A program made the translations under genes and the position numbers. A DNA stretch of 64,000 nt from Prevotella sp. E2-28 (GTDB lineage Bacteria > Bacteroidota > Bacteroidia > Bacteroidales > Bacteroidaceae): NCBI RefSeq assembly GCF_022024055.1, contig NZ_CP091788.1:434001-498000 (forward strand). The letters run 5' to 3'. The notes beneath the pieces were generated by a model, which was not told the DNA's origin, did no database searches, and worked only from the letters and a program-made list of their open reading frames with translations. Below are positions 33,200-41,720 of this stretch, in pieces. Position 1 is the first letter of the stretch. Every line of letters begins with the position of its first letter.

Positions 33200-35010
33200 T
33201 GTTCTTTCTTGTCGTACCATTCTTTGACTACGTAGAATGCCTTCTTCTTCTCGCCTTTGTCTGAGTAGAGGCCTTTCATGTTGTAGTAGTCTTGTATGCC
33301 GTTCAAAACGCGACGAGGTGAACGGAAATCTTTCAGAATCCAAGGTGTGGTGCCTGCCAGACCTTCAATCTTGTCGAGCATGGCGATATTCTCTTTATAC
33401 AGGTTCTCCTGAAATTCCTCTGTCCAGCGCAGGTTCTTCGCACCATGATAGCCGTACTTGGCACCACCACCAAACTCGCTGATGATAACAGGCTTTTCGT
33501 AAGGAATCTCCCACTTCATCTTAGGTGCATCGTTTACATCGCGATACCAACCGATGTACTGGTTGAAACTCACTACGTCCACGTGCTCGTGCATATTGTC
33601 GTGCAGACGGTTCACGTAGTTCGACTGACCTGTCACCTCCATAGCCATAGAGATGAGGCGGGTATTATCCAGCGTGCGTGCGTATTTTGCCAGATTGCCC
33701 AGGAATGTGTCGCGGTCGGCAGAGTGGGGTGTCTCGTTGGCAATAGACCAGATGATGACGTTGGCGCGGTTCTGGTCGCGCATAATCATATCGGTCAGCT
33801 GGCGCTTGGCATTGTTGAAGGTGCCCTCGTTTTTCCATGAGATGGTCCAATATACTGGAATCTCGCTCCATACCAGGATGCCGCGGCGTTCTGCCTCGCG
33901 AACCATATATTCATTATGGGGGTAATGAGCCAGTCGGACGTAGTTGCAGCCCAGTTCCTGTGCCCAGTCGAGCAGGGTCTTGGCATCAGCCAGCGAGTTG
34001 CAGCGTCCGCCGCCGTTGGGCTTCTCTTCGTGAATGCTGATGCCGTGCAGGAAGATGGGCTTGCCGTTAAGCAGAATCTGCTTGCCCTTGGTCTCGATGG
34101 TGCGGAAGCCTATTTGGTCTTTCAGCGTCTCGCCGTTCAGCGTCATCTCTACGTCGTAGAGCTTCGGATTCTCTGGGCACCATAGTTGTAACTTTGAACT
34201 TTGAACTATGAACTTTGAACTGATCTTTCCCTCTGCATTGGTGGTCAGCGTCTGCTTCAGTTTCAGTTCGGGGATGTTTATCGTAATCTGCTGTCCTGCC
34301 TCGGCCTTGTTCAGGTTGGCGGTTAGGGTGATGGTGCGCTTCTTGTCCTTGGCACCAGCCTTCTCCAGGTTCCATTTGTAGTTCTCTATATAGGTGTTGG
34401 CTACGTTGACCAGCATCACGTCACGGGTGATGCCACCGTAGTTCCACCAGTCAAAAATCTGCGTAGGCACATTGTCGCGGTGGCGCTTATTGTCTACTTT
34501 CACGATGAGAACGTTCTCACCCTCTTTCAGTTGATCGGTTACGTCAATATTGAAGGGGGTGAAACCACCGATATGATGGGTTACGTGCTTGGTGTTTACA
34601 TAAACATGGCAGTCATAGTTTACAGCACCAAAGTATAGTAATGTGCGCTGTCCTTCCTGCTTGTGATAGGTAAACGACTTCTTAAACCATACGGTTCCCT
34701 CGTAGAGGAACAGATGTTCGTCCTTTGTATTCCAGTCGCTGGGAATCTGCATCTTTGGCGCCTTGTCGAAATCGTATTCAATCAAGTCTTCGGGACGTTG
34801 AGGTTTTGCGTTCTGGAAGAATCCCCATCTGTTGAGGTTCATTCTGTAGTCATAGTAACCTTCCTCTTGTACGTCAACGATGTAATTCCAGTCTCCGTTC
34901 AGCAGTGTCGTCTGTCGTGCATACACGTTGCCCAGCAAGGGCACCTCTGCAGCTTGTGCCGTAGCTATTAAGGCTATCAGCGCCAGTAAAGTAGTCAGAT
35001 ATCTTTTCAT
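33181..35010 (-). CDS. glycoside hydrolase family 2 (beta-glucuronidase-like)
   Basis: The 609-residue enzyme has a signal peptide (AQAAE), a jelly-roll N-domain (about 30-200), an Ig-like domain (about 205-305) and the TIM barrel (about 310-600). The acid/base is Glu426 in WSIANETP and the nucleophile Glu512 in ISEFGGG. An N-x-K motif (Asn577-Met-Lys579 in YYNMKGLY) is present; in family knowledge this motif recognises the carboxylate of glucuronides and marks beta-glucuronidases. A beta-galactosidase remains possible. Bases 34190-34217, coding for residues 265-274, are four heptamer repeats, so part of the Ig-like domain has been rewritten by a tandem repeat. It has its own promoter. Confidence 0.85.
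   Translation of the reverse strand: MKRYLTTLLALIALIATAQAAEVPLLGNVYARQTTLLNGDWNYIVDVQEEGYYDYRMNLNRWGFFQNAKPQRPEDLIEYDFDKAPKMQIPSDWNTKDEHLFLYEGTVWFKKSFTYHKQEGQRTLLYFGAVNYDCHVYVNTKHVTHHIGGFTPFNIDVTDQLKEGENVLIVKVDNKRHRDNVPTQIFDWWNYGGITRDVMLVNVANTYIENYKWNLEKAGAKDKKRTITLTANLNKAEAGQQITINIPELKLKQTLTTNAEGKISSKFIVQSSKLQLWCPENPKLYDVEMTLNGETLKDQIGFRTIETKGKQILLNGKPIFLHGISIHEEKPNGGGRCNSLADAKTLLDWAQELGCNYVRLAHYPHNEYMVREAERRGILVWSEIPVYWTISWKNEGTFNNAKRQLTDMIMRDQNRANVIIWSIANETPHSADRDTFLGNLAKYARTLDNTRLISMAMEVTGQSNYVNRLHDNMHEHVDVVSFNQYIGWYRDVNDAPKMKWEIPYEKPVIISEFGGGAKYGYHGAKNLRWTEEFQENLYKENIAMLDKIEGLAGTTPWILKDFRSPRRVLNGIQDYYNMKGLYSDKGEKKKAFYVVKEWYDKKEQWNKQQ
34190..34217. repeat. heptamer repeat inside the GH2 gene
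   Basis: AACTTTG, AACTTTG, AACTATG, AACTTTG, then AACTGAT. 28 bp of repeat in coding sequence, read in frame as SKFIVQSSKL. Rotated units are TTGAACT and ATGAACT. Confidence 0.88.
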
Positions 35011-35032
35011 AAAGTCTAAAAGGTTTGTGGTG

Positions 35033-35063
35033 CAAAGTTACAAAAAAACGAGAGCAGAACAAA
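35033..35063 (-). promoter_or_regulatory. promoter of the GH2 gene
   Basis: Minus-strand TAACTTTG (complement of 35033-35040) and TTTG (35060-35063), spacer 19 bp. The -7 is 23 bp from the start at 35010. Confidence 0.75.
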
Positions 35064-35172
35064 ATAAATTCATTTATTTTTTATGCCGAGTGTAGTAACT
35101 TCGCTATCTTGATGGCAAAATTACAAAACATAATTGAAAAACATGAATTGTAAATCGAAATTTTTATATTAT

Positions 35173-36030
35173 TCAGCTTTCGGGCTTCGTGATGCGGACT
35201 GAATAGTAGCGAGAGCCATACCCCTGCCAGAAACCGTAAGCCCCTAGAATGGTGTGTGGCATACTTATAGTTGCAGGAAAGAGCGGTGTACGTGAGAACG
35301 AGAGCATGTCTTCGTATGTCCGCCAGTATTCATAGCTGATGCTATCGATGCGGGCAAAGCGTATGGAAACGGTATCGCCTTCTGTGAAATAGGGCGTGAA
35401 TTCTTTATCTAGGTTGGTGCGTCCTTGGTGAATAGCAATCTGTCCGTCGGCAGGAATCATGTCGCTGCGTAATACGCCCAGGTAAGACGAGAGAAAATCC
35501 TGACTCTTATTGCCTACCTGTGTGAATATCTTATAGTAAGTGATAGGTTGGGCAGGAATGTTGGTATGTGCAAATAGTTGGTAGCGCTTGTCTTCAGAAC
35601 TTACAGACGCAACACTGAATGAGTCAATGGCGGGTGCCACGGGTGGAATGGTGGTCACGGCAGTGATGTCGCTCTTGCCGTAGTCTGAGGCATGGATGGT
35701 GAGGGCGTAGGTTCGTCCGGCTACACCCTTCATATCGGTAGTTGTATAGACATAGGGTGGAAAATAGGCATCATTCATGCGTCCCGTCAGCGTGACGGTC
35801 TGTGAGCCATCGCTGATGGTAATGCGTTCCCATCGGGCGATGTAGCGCTCCAGGGAGTCGAGTGTTTGATAGTCTTCCTTGATGGGTATGCTATATGTTA
35901 GTTTCACCATGGGATAGCCATTGTCCTCAATCCATCCTTCCACAACGAAACACTCGTCGAGGTTGGTACCTTCGTCGGTGGTGCAGGCAACCATTATACT
36001 TACTAACAGGAAAATGAAAAACTTATGCAT
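35173..36030 (-). CDS. DUF4249-type lipoprotein
   Basis: The 285-residue lipoprotein has a signal ending at IMVAC (Cys16). The body is all-beta: an N-terminal FVVEGWIEDNG strand, then an Ig-like part (VTLTGRMND, AGRTYALTIHASDY), ending in FWQGYGSRYYSVRI, the pattern of DUF4249 family proteins. These are commonly encoded beside a TonB-dependent receptor and are thought to be its surface partner. Here the receptor gene is 5 bp upstream. The ligand is unknown. Confidence 0.85.
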   Translation of the reverse strand: MHKFFIFLLVSIMVACTTDEGTNLDECFVVEGWIEDNGYPMVKLTYSIPIKEDYQTLDSLERYIARWERITISDGSQTVTLTGRMNDAYFPPYVYTTTDMKGVAGRTYALTIHASDYGKSDITAVTTIPPVAPAIDSFSVASVSSEDKRYQLFAHTNIPAQPITYYKIFTQVGNKSQDFLSSYLGVLRSDMIPADGQIAIHQGRTNLDKEFTPYFTEGDTVSIRFARIDSISYEYWRTYEDMLSFSRTPLFPATISMPHTILGAYGFWQGYGSRYYSVRITKPES

Positions 36031-36035
36031 GGCAA

Positions 36036-38060
36036 TCAGAAATGACAGTAATAGTTGATGGATGGGAGTATGGGCATTGGGAACCGGAAGGGCTTGTTGG
36101 CAAACTTGTCTTTGTAGATCTTCAGACGGTAGAACAGGTCGTTGTTCTTTAGCGTGGCGTTGTAAAGTGAGAAGTTCAGACCGCTGCGATAGCGCCCATG
36201 AGGTTTAAAGTCGTAATTAGCTGAGAGGTCCAGACGGAAATAGGGAGAGAGACGGTTGGTGTTATGTTCGCCAAATTCGCTTATCACATTATTATTAATC
36301 ATATAGAACTGTCGGGGCGAGGTGTAGGGGGTGCCCGAGGCAAAGACCGCAGTGGCGCCGAAGCTCCAGTGCTGGTTGAGACGATAGGTGCCCACGGCAT
36401 TTAATTCGTGGATGCGTTCGTGGTTAGCAGGATACCAGCTCGACAGTTGCGATTCTGTGAAACGCCGACGGGCACGTCCCAATGAATAGGCTATCCAGCC
36501 CGTGATGCGTCCCTTGCGTTTCTCAAGCATCACGTTCAGACCATAATTGCGTCCGTTGCCTTCTAGAAAGGCATTCTTTAGGTCGTAGTCACCATAAAGG
36601 AAATCAAAGATGTTTCCGCTGTACTCAACCTGATGCCACAGATGTTTCCAATAAACCTCGGTCGCAAGGCGCAACATACGGTCGAACAGGAATATTTCAT
36701 GAGATAGTGAAAGCGAAAACGCATACTGAGGACGATAGTTGGCATCGGCAGCAAACCAGAACTCCGTTGGCAATCCTACATTGGAAAAGCCCGAACGGAA
36801 AATGTACTGATGCCTGATGGAACTGGATAGTAGAAACAGTCCCGCATGGCCGCCATCATAACTTAATGATAGTGAGGGATCGGGGCCATAATAGGTATGT
36901 CCCTGGTGATGATAGAGCGACAGCCGGAGACCAGCATCTGCAGCGAGTGATGAGGCTAACGGCTGATGCCAGTCGGCATAGAGGGAACTCTCTGTAGCGT
37001 ATTGGCGTTCTGGCTGAGGATTGTCTGCTTCGAAGAAACCGTTCACTTCGGGAGCTTGTGGTTGAATCTGGTGCCATGTAAAGGAAGCTCCTGTTTTTAG
37101 TTGGCCATAGGCTAAGTCGCCTTTCCATCCAATGTCATGGATACTTGATGGTAGTTTTATACTCAGGTTCTCTTCTGTCAGTCTGAAACGGTTGGTATAG
37201 TTGGTGTAGTAAAGAGCCTGGCGGATGGATGCCTTTCTGATATTGTGGCTCCAGTGCAGTGCTGCCATCGTGTTATGCCATTGCATACTGACATCGTAGG
37301 CATAGGCGTCGTTGCTGTTTGTGATGCGGTCGCCACCGTGATAAAGGTCTATCTGTATTTGGTTCGCACTATCGGGCCACCACTGCCAAGTCAGGTTGTA
37401 ATCGTCAAATCCGTAGCGCAGAGCATCGTCCTCGAATTTGAGCCATTGGCTGTAAAGCAAGTTTAGGTAGGCAGCACGGGCTGATAGTGTAAGCTGTTGT
37501 TTTTTGCCTAAGGGCAGTCGTAAGGTGCCTTGCGATGACATAGGACCAACGGAAAGCGTCCCCGAGATACATGTGTCTGTCTCTTCTCCGTCTCGCATAT
37601 CAACCATTCCTCCCAGCCGGTTGGGCATGGATCCTGACATCGCGTTTTTCGTTACCTGCATACTTCGGTAATGTGTGGCATTGAAGATGGAGAAGAAACC
37701 CAGCGCGTGTTGCACATTATAGAGGGGAATACCCTCGATGCTTACTAGGTTGTGCTGGTTGTCGCATCCTTGGATATGCAGACCGGCATCAAACTCCGAG
37801 TTGCTCTGGATGCCTGGCAACAACTGCGTGTAATGCATCGGATCGGCATTGCCCAGGATGCGAGGCATATCGTCCATCATCCGGAGGTCAACCACCGTGG
37901 CTCCAGCAACAGGCTCATCCAGAAATGACCGCATACGATGTCCCTGCACCAGCACTTCCTTGATGGTGTGCTGACGCAACGTGTCCGTCTGCGCTTGCAA
38001 CGCAGAGGTTGCCATGCAGACGGACACGATACTAAGCCATCGTAAACAGTTGATGGTCAT
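36036..38060 (-). CDS. TonB-dependent receptor, partner of the DUF4249 lipoprotein
   Basis: The start at 38060 (MTINCLRWL, signal peptide to LQAQ) avoids an overlap with the upstream gene; 674 residues. EVLVQGHRM at the mature N-terminus is a TonB-box-like region; the plug spans about 55-170 with GNADPMHYTQLLPGIQSN and GLHIQGCDNQHNLVSIEGIPL. A barrel of about 20 strands follows and ends in CHF. There is no carboxypeptidase-regulatory N-domain. It lies between a lipoprotein gene (7 bp) and the DUF4249 gene (5 bp), a three-gene operon. The transported ligand cannot be told. Confidence 0.88.
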   Translation of the reverse strand: MTINCLRWLSIVSVCMATSALQAQTDTLRQHTIKEVLVQGHRMRSFLDEPVAGATVVDLRMMDDMPRILGNADPMHYTQLLPGIQSNSEFDAGLHIQGCDNQHNLVSIEGIPLYNVQHALGFFSIFNATHYRSMQVTKNAMSGSMPNRLGGMVDMRDGEETDTCISGTLSVGPMSSQGTLRLPLGKKQQLTLSARAAYLNLLYSQWLKFEDDALRYGFDDYNLTWQWWPDSANQIQIDLYHGGDRITNSNDAYAYDVSMQWHNTMAALHWSHNIRKASIRQALYYTNYTNRFRLTEENLSIKLPSSIHDIGWKGDLAYGQLKTGASFTWHQIQPQAPEVNGFFEADNPQPERQYATESSLYADWHQPLASSLAADAGLRLSLYHHQGHTYYGPDPSLSLSYDGGHAGLFLLSSSIRHQYIFRSGFSNVGLPTEFWFAADANYRPQYAFSLSLSHEIFLFDRMLRLATEVYWKHLWHQVEYSGNIFDFLYGDYDLKNAFLEGNGRNYGLNVMLEKRKGRITGWIAYSLGRARRRFTESQLSSWYPANHERIHELNAVGTYRLNQHWSFGATAVFASGTPYTSPRQFYMINNNVISEFGEHNTNRLSPYFRLDLSANYDFKPHGRYRSGLNFSLYNATLKNNDLFYRLKIYKDKFANKPFRFPMPILPSINYYCHF

Positions 38061-38067
38061 CTGATGT

Positions 38068-39411
38068 TTATCTGAACAGACGGTTGAAATCCTCAATCAG
38101 GTTCATGAAGTTGTCTGTTACCTTCTTGAAATAGGTCTTGTCGAAGAAACTCTCGAACGTATAGCTCGTGTTATCATTGAAGAAGATTGCAGGCTCGCTT
38201 GCATAGTAGTTGTCGTCATATACCTTATAACTAGTGGTTATAAGCTTAACAGCAGCCATGCGTGTTTTCTTACCATCATAATACAGACCAATATTCAATT
38301 GGTTGTTGGCATTTTCTATATTTTCTTTGAAGGTTGCCTCATTTTCGTCATTCTGGTTAGCTGCTGTTATGAAATTCTCCAGTTTGTCCATGTCCTTGAT
38401 TTCACCAACGAACTGAACATCACCTAGAACATCAACCATTAAGGCGGCACGGTCTTTCTGTGTAACATCGAACTTAGTCCATTCTTTGTAACCCCAGTAG
38501 TAGTCCTGTTTTTCAGTTACCAGTTTCACCTTACCACCGGCTTCCGCCTGCATACTAATCAGTTTTTCGTTGCCTTTGTTGATGGTAATGGATACATAAG
38601 CCTTATTCTGTGTGCCTAAATACTGGAGTTTGTCTATAGCCACCTGATAGCCGCTGATGTTGATTGTAGCCGTTATCTCGTAGTCTTCGTTCTGCAAGTC
38701 GATATCGGCTTTATCTAAACTGATGGCTGTTGTGATAGTAGCGTCAGCTAGTGACTTTCCGCCATGTGTCACGCTAACGGTCAGTTTCTCGGGAATACCA
38801 ATGGTGTTCTCATAGCGGTAGGAAGTTTCCCTGTAATAGTCATAGTCTTCTTCGTCAAAGGTTGCATGGTGAACGGGCGTATATTTGTCGCTGGCCGTTA
38901 TCTTAACAACAGTGTTGATGCCTTTGTTATCATTGTAGATAAACTCAAGGGCATTGGGATTCTCCCCTTTATTCACCCATTTATTGCCTTGCAACTCGAA
39001 CTTACCGGTGAAGTTGGCGGCTAGGTACAGGTTCTTCTGTACGTTATTGGTCATATTACCTTCACATAGCTCTACCGCACTCTGAATCCATTCTTGAATG
39101 GCCTCACTGTAATCTTCATCTTTGTCGTTGATATCCATAATTTCTTTTGTGGATTTGACCAGGTCGGTAATCTCCTCGAAGTCGCTGGCATTCACCTTGC
39201 TAATCAGGCTGCGGGCAGTTACTTCCAATTTTTCTTTCTGCTCTTTTGGTGTCAGAACAGTAGTGGTTGAGTCTGGATTATCATCGGAATCAGGGACAAT
39301 AATACTTTGTCCTCCTTTTTCTTCCTTCTCATCATCGTCACCGCAGGCAACAAAAGAAGAACTCATGGCTAGTGCCATCATGGCAAAACTAAATGATTTT
39401 AGTAGTTTCAT
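38068..39411 (-). CDS. lipoprotein of unknown function, 447 aa
   Basis: The signal ends at SFVAC (Cys23), followed by an acidic GDDDEKEEKGG surface-export-like stretch and a low-complexity linker to about residue 55. The remainder is a mix of helices and beta strands with repeats of charged residues (DIDLQNEDYEI, DFEEITDLV). I recognise no family. It is the first gene of the operon with a TonB-dependent receptor and a DUF4249 lipoprotein, so it is probably exposed on the cell surface and takes part in the same uptake. The charged residues just after Cys fit the lipoprotein surface-export signals of Bacteroidetes. Confidence 0.75.
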   Translation of the reverse strand: MKLLKSFSFAMMALAMSSSFVACGDDDEKEEKGGQSIIVPDSDDNPDSTTTVLTPKEQKEKLEVTARSLISKVNASDFEEITDLVKSTKEIMDINDKDEDYSEAIQEWIQSAVELCEGNMTNNVQKNLYLAANFTGKFELQGNKWVNKGENPNALEFIYNDNKGINTVVKITASDKYTPVHHATFDEEDYDYYRETSYRYENTIGIPEKLTVSVTHGGKSLADATITTAISLDKADIDLQNEDYEITATINISGYQVAIDKLQYLGTQNKAYVSITINKGNEKLISMQAEAGGKVKLVTEKQDYYWGYKEWTKFDVTQKDRAALMVDVLGDVQFVGEIKDMDKLENFITAANQNDENEATFKENIENANNQLNIGLYYDGKKTRMAAVKLITTSYKVYDDNYYASEPAIFFNDNTSYTFESFFDKTYFKKVTDNFMNLIEDFNRLFR

Positions 39412-39452
39412 GTTCTTGTCGGTTTTAAATTGTTAATGTTATAATCTGATGG

Positions 39453-39483
39453 CAAAGATACGAAGAAAAATGCTATAATACAA
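39453..39483 (-). promoter_or_regulatory. promoter of the lipoprotein / TonB receptor / DUF4249 operon
   Basis: Minus-strand TATCTTTG (39453-39460) and TTG (39481-39483) with a 20-bp spacer, 41 bp upstream of the start. Confidence 0.75.
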
Positions 39484-39534
39484 GAAAGGAAGCACATTTT
39501 TTTGCAAAAGACGGTGTAATAGGAAGGAAATGAT

Positions 39535-39542
39535 TATCTTTG
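39535..39542 (+). promoter_or_regulatory. -7 box of the gamma-carbonic-anhydrase gene
   Basis: TATCTTTG ends 21 bp before the start at 39564. It overlaps a longer frame starting at 39540, which is therefore rejected as start. No -33 box at the usual spacing. Confidence 0.65.
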
Positions 39543-39563
39543 CAAAAAGAAACGTTGATAATT

Positions 39564-40073
39564 ATGGCATTAATCAAATCTTATAAAGGACTTTCGCCCA
39601 AGTGGGGAAAGGATTGCTATTTTAGCGAGAACGCTACAATAGTAGGTGATGTGACGATGGGCGATCAGTGCTCGGTGTGGTTCAATGCTGTGGTGAGGGG
39701 TGATGTGGCTCCAATCACTATTGGTGATCGCACCAATGTGCAGGACGGTAGTTGTGTACACGTGACCCATGACACGGGCCCCACGCATATTGGCAGCGAT
39801 GTGACTATCGGTCATAATGTCACCGTTCATGCCTGTACCATTCATGATGGTGCGCTGATAGGTATGGGGTCTACCCTTCTTGATGGCTGCGAGATAGGTG
39901 AGGGCGCTATCGTTGCGGCTGGGGCATTGGTGCTTCAGAATACAAAAATACCTCCCCATGAAATCTGGGGAGGTGTGCCAGCAAAGTATCTAAAGCCTAC
40001 ACGTCCGGGGCAGACTGATAACGCAGCCCACTATGTGGAGTATGCTAAAGAATACTTGAAAGATTTAGAGTAA
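39564..40073 (+). CDS. gamma-class carbonic anhydrase family protein
   Basis: The 169-residue protein is a left-handed beta helix of hexapeptide repeats (ATIVGDVTMGDQCSVWFNAV, GDRTNVQDGSCVHVTHD, IGHNVTVHACTIHDGALIGMG), ending in a helix with WGGVPAKYLKPTRP. Histidines in HVTHD and GHNVTVHA are placed as metal ligands of the gamma class. Enzymatic activity is not proven for many family members, which may be carriers or acyltransferase-like. The inner start is chosen because the longer frame lies in the promoter. The stop is part of a small hairpin with the convergent gene. Confidence 0.9.
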   Translation: MALIKSYKGLSPKWGKDCYFSENATIVGDVTMGDQCSVWFNAVVRGDVAPITIGDRTNVQDGSCVHVTHDTGPTHIGSDVTIGHNVTVHACTIHDGALIGMGSTLLDGCEIGEGAIVAAGALVLQNTKIPPHEIWGGVPAKYLKPTRPGQTDNAAHYVEYAKEYLKDLE

Positions 40074-40087
40074 GGGGAAACCCTTAC
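40070..40087. terminator. small hairpin shared by two convergent stop codons
   Basis: GTAAGGG (40070-40076), loop GAAA, CCCTTAC (40081-40087). The TAA stop of the carbonic anhydrase (40071-40073) and the TAA of the FMN-binding gene (40084-40086, minus) sit symmetrically in its two arms. A compact two-way stop is likely, although T-runs are weak. Confidence 0.55.
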
Positions 40088-40479
40088 TTATTCTTCTCGT
40101 AATATTCGAGAGCCAATTTTACGTTTTTCTTCACGGCATCGCTTGAGAAGGTGGCACCTGTGCGACCGTCCACCTCGGCAGTCTTAGCCTCGGAAACCTT
40201 CATGCCGTCCCATTTGTTCAGCAGGTGCTTCTTGCAAGCATTCCAGTATTTGGGCGTCTCCTGATTAGGAAGAAACTCTATCTTCTCAATTTTGTTCTTG
40301 CGGATATATACCTTCAGAGGAGTAGGACCAACGTAGCCGTCAACACCTTTTCCCAGTTCGGTGGTGTTGATGACATAGGCACCGTTCTCCTTAACCATGA
40401 CCTTATCATCTTTCTTATTGGCACTGCTCAGCAGAACCACGGCTGCAACAGCAGCACAAATCATAGCAATCTTTTTCAT
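40084..40479 (-). CDS. small secreted FMN-binding-domain protein
   Basis: The 131-residue protein has a signal peptide (to about SSANKK) and one FMN-binding domain like those of NqrC/RnfG. The covalent-flavin motif is visible as DGRTGATFSS, where the last Thr of TGAT would bear FMN through ApbE. No membrane anchor or cytochrome is present. Family knowledge: stand-alone extracytoplasmic flavin carriers work in electron transfer at the envelope. It lies 14 bp after waaA on the same strand and probably shares the gltX-waaA transcript. Its electron partner is unknown. Confidence 0.85.
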   Translation of the reverse strand: MKKIAMICAAVAAVVLLSSANKKDDKVMVKENGAYVINTTELGKGVDGYVGPTPLKVYIRKNKIEKIEFLPNQETPKYWNACKKHLLNKWDGMKVSEAKTAEVDGRTGATFSSDAVKKNVKLALEYYEKNK

Positions 40480-40493
40480 AATTAAGTCTCATT

Positions 40494-41720
40494 TTATAGT
40501 TTTACATCAGCGAGGATTCTCTTTGTAGCTCCAGACAGTTGCTTGACGTAGCCGCCAGCCTGCTGGCCAGTCTTCTTGAGATAGTCTGCATCGCTGTCGA
40601 AACGATCCATCAGACGGGCAAAATCCTCGTAATTTGTTATTTCGAAACCACCCTCGCAGGCTTTAAGCCCTTGGGCTTCCTGGAATTTCTGGTTGTTAGG
40701 ACCAAAAATAACGGGTACATCCCATACGGCTGCTTCTAAAGTATTGTGAATACCTACACCGAAGCCGCCACCTACGTAGGTTACGTCAGCATAGTGGTAT
40801 ATGCTTGACAGGAGACCAAAGCAGTTAATAATCAGTACTTCAGCATCAGCCAAAGTTTCTGCGCCTTCTGATGTCTCCGTATATCTGACTACCTTACGAC
40901 CTTCAAGGAGCTTTTCTATCTGCTGTAAATGGTCTTCACCAATGACATGCGGTGCAATGATGAGTTTCCAATCACGGTGCTCGTTGAAATATTTGATGAA
41001 GATATCCTCATCAGGCTGCCAACTACTGCCGGCAATGAACACCTTATGTCCTTTGGCAAACTCTTCAACGATGGGCAGTTGTTTAGCCTGCTCTTTAATC
41101 TGTAGCACACGGTCGAAACGGGTGTCGCCAGTAATGGTTACATTATTCAGGCCGATACTTGCCAATAGTTCCTTGCTCTTCTCATTCTGTACATAGAAAT
41201 GGGTGAAGCATTTTAATACGCGACTGTACTGACGGCCATACCAACGGAAGAAAACCTGTCCGTCACGGAAAATGCTGGATACACTATATACAGGCACGCC
41301 ACGGTGTTTCAGGATATGCAAGTAGTTGTACCAGAACTCATACTTGATGAAGAATGCCATCTCAGGACGAATCGTGCGCAGGAAACGACGCGCATTTGTA
41401 ATAGTGTCGAGTGGTAGGTAGCAGATGATATCAGCTCCCCCGTAATTCTTGCGAACCTCATAGCCAGAGGGCGAGAAGAAAGTAAGCAGAATCTTGATGT
41501 CGGGGTGTTCGCGCTTGATTTGTTCCATCAAGGGACGGCCTTGCTCGAATTCCCCAAGCGAGGCTGCGTGGAACCATACATAGCGGGCGTTGGGATCAAC
41601 CTTCTCACGAAGGATGCGGAAGGTGTCGCGTTCACCGCGCCACATCTTCCTGACTTTTTCGTTAAAGCGACTATAAATCGCTACGCCGAGCAGATAGAGA
41701 TATATTGTAAGATTATACAT
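40494..41720 (-). CDS. waaA: 3-deoxy-D-manno-octulosonic acid (Kdo) transferase
   Basis: Adds Kdo to lipid A at the inner membrane. The 408-residue protein has an N-terminal hydrophobic anchor (YLYLLGVAIYS), the family start WFHAASLGEFEQGRPL (about 48-65), LLTFFSPSGYEVRKNY, and the GT-B C-domain with VFIAGSSWQPDEDIF and GGGFGVGIHNTLEAAVWDVPVIFGP. The start overlaps the gltX stop by one base (TAATG on the minus strand), so it is translated with gltX. This pairing is a genome-context oddity rather than a functional link. Confidence 0.95.
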   Translation of the reverse strand: MYNLTIYLYLLGVAIYSRFNEKVRKMWRGERDTFRILREKVDPNARYVWFHAASLGEFEQGRPLMEQIKREHPDIKILLTFFSPSGYEVRKNYGGADIICYLPLDTITNARRFLRTIRPEMAFFIKYEFWYNYLHILKHRGVPVYSVSSIFRDGQVFFRWYGRQYSRVLKCFTHFYVQNEKSKELLASIGLNNVTITGDTRFDRVLQIKEQAKQLPIVEEFAKGHKVFIAGSSWQPDEDIFIKYFNEHRDWKLIIAPHVIGEDHLQQIEKLLEGRKVVRYTETSEGAETLADAEVLIINCFGLLSSIYHYADVTYVGGGFGVGIHNTLEAAVWDVPVIFGPNNQKFQEAQGLKACEGGFEITNYEDFARLMDRFDSDADYLKKTGQQAGGYVKQLSGATKRILADVKL

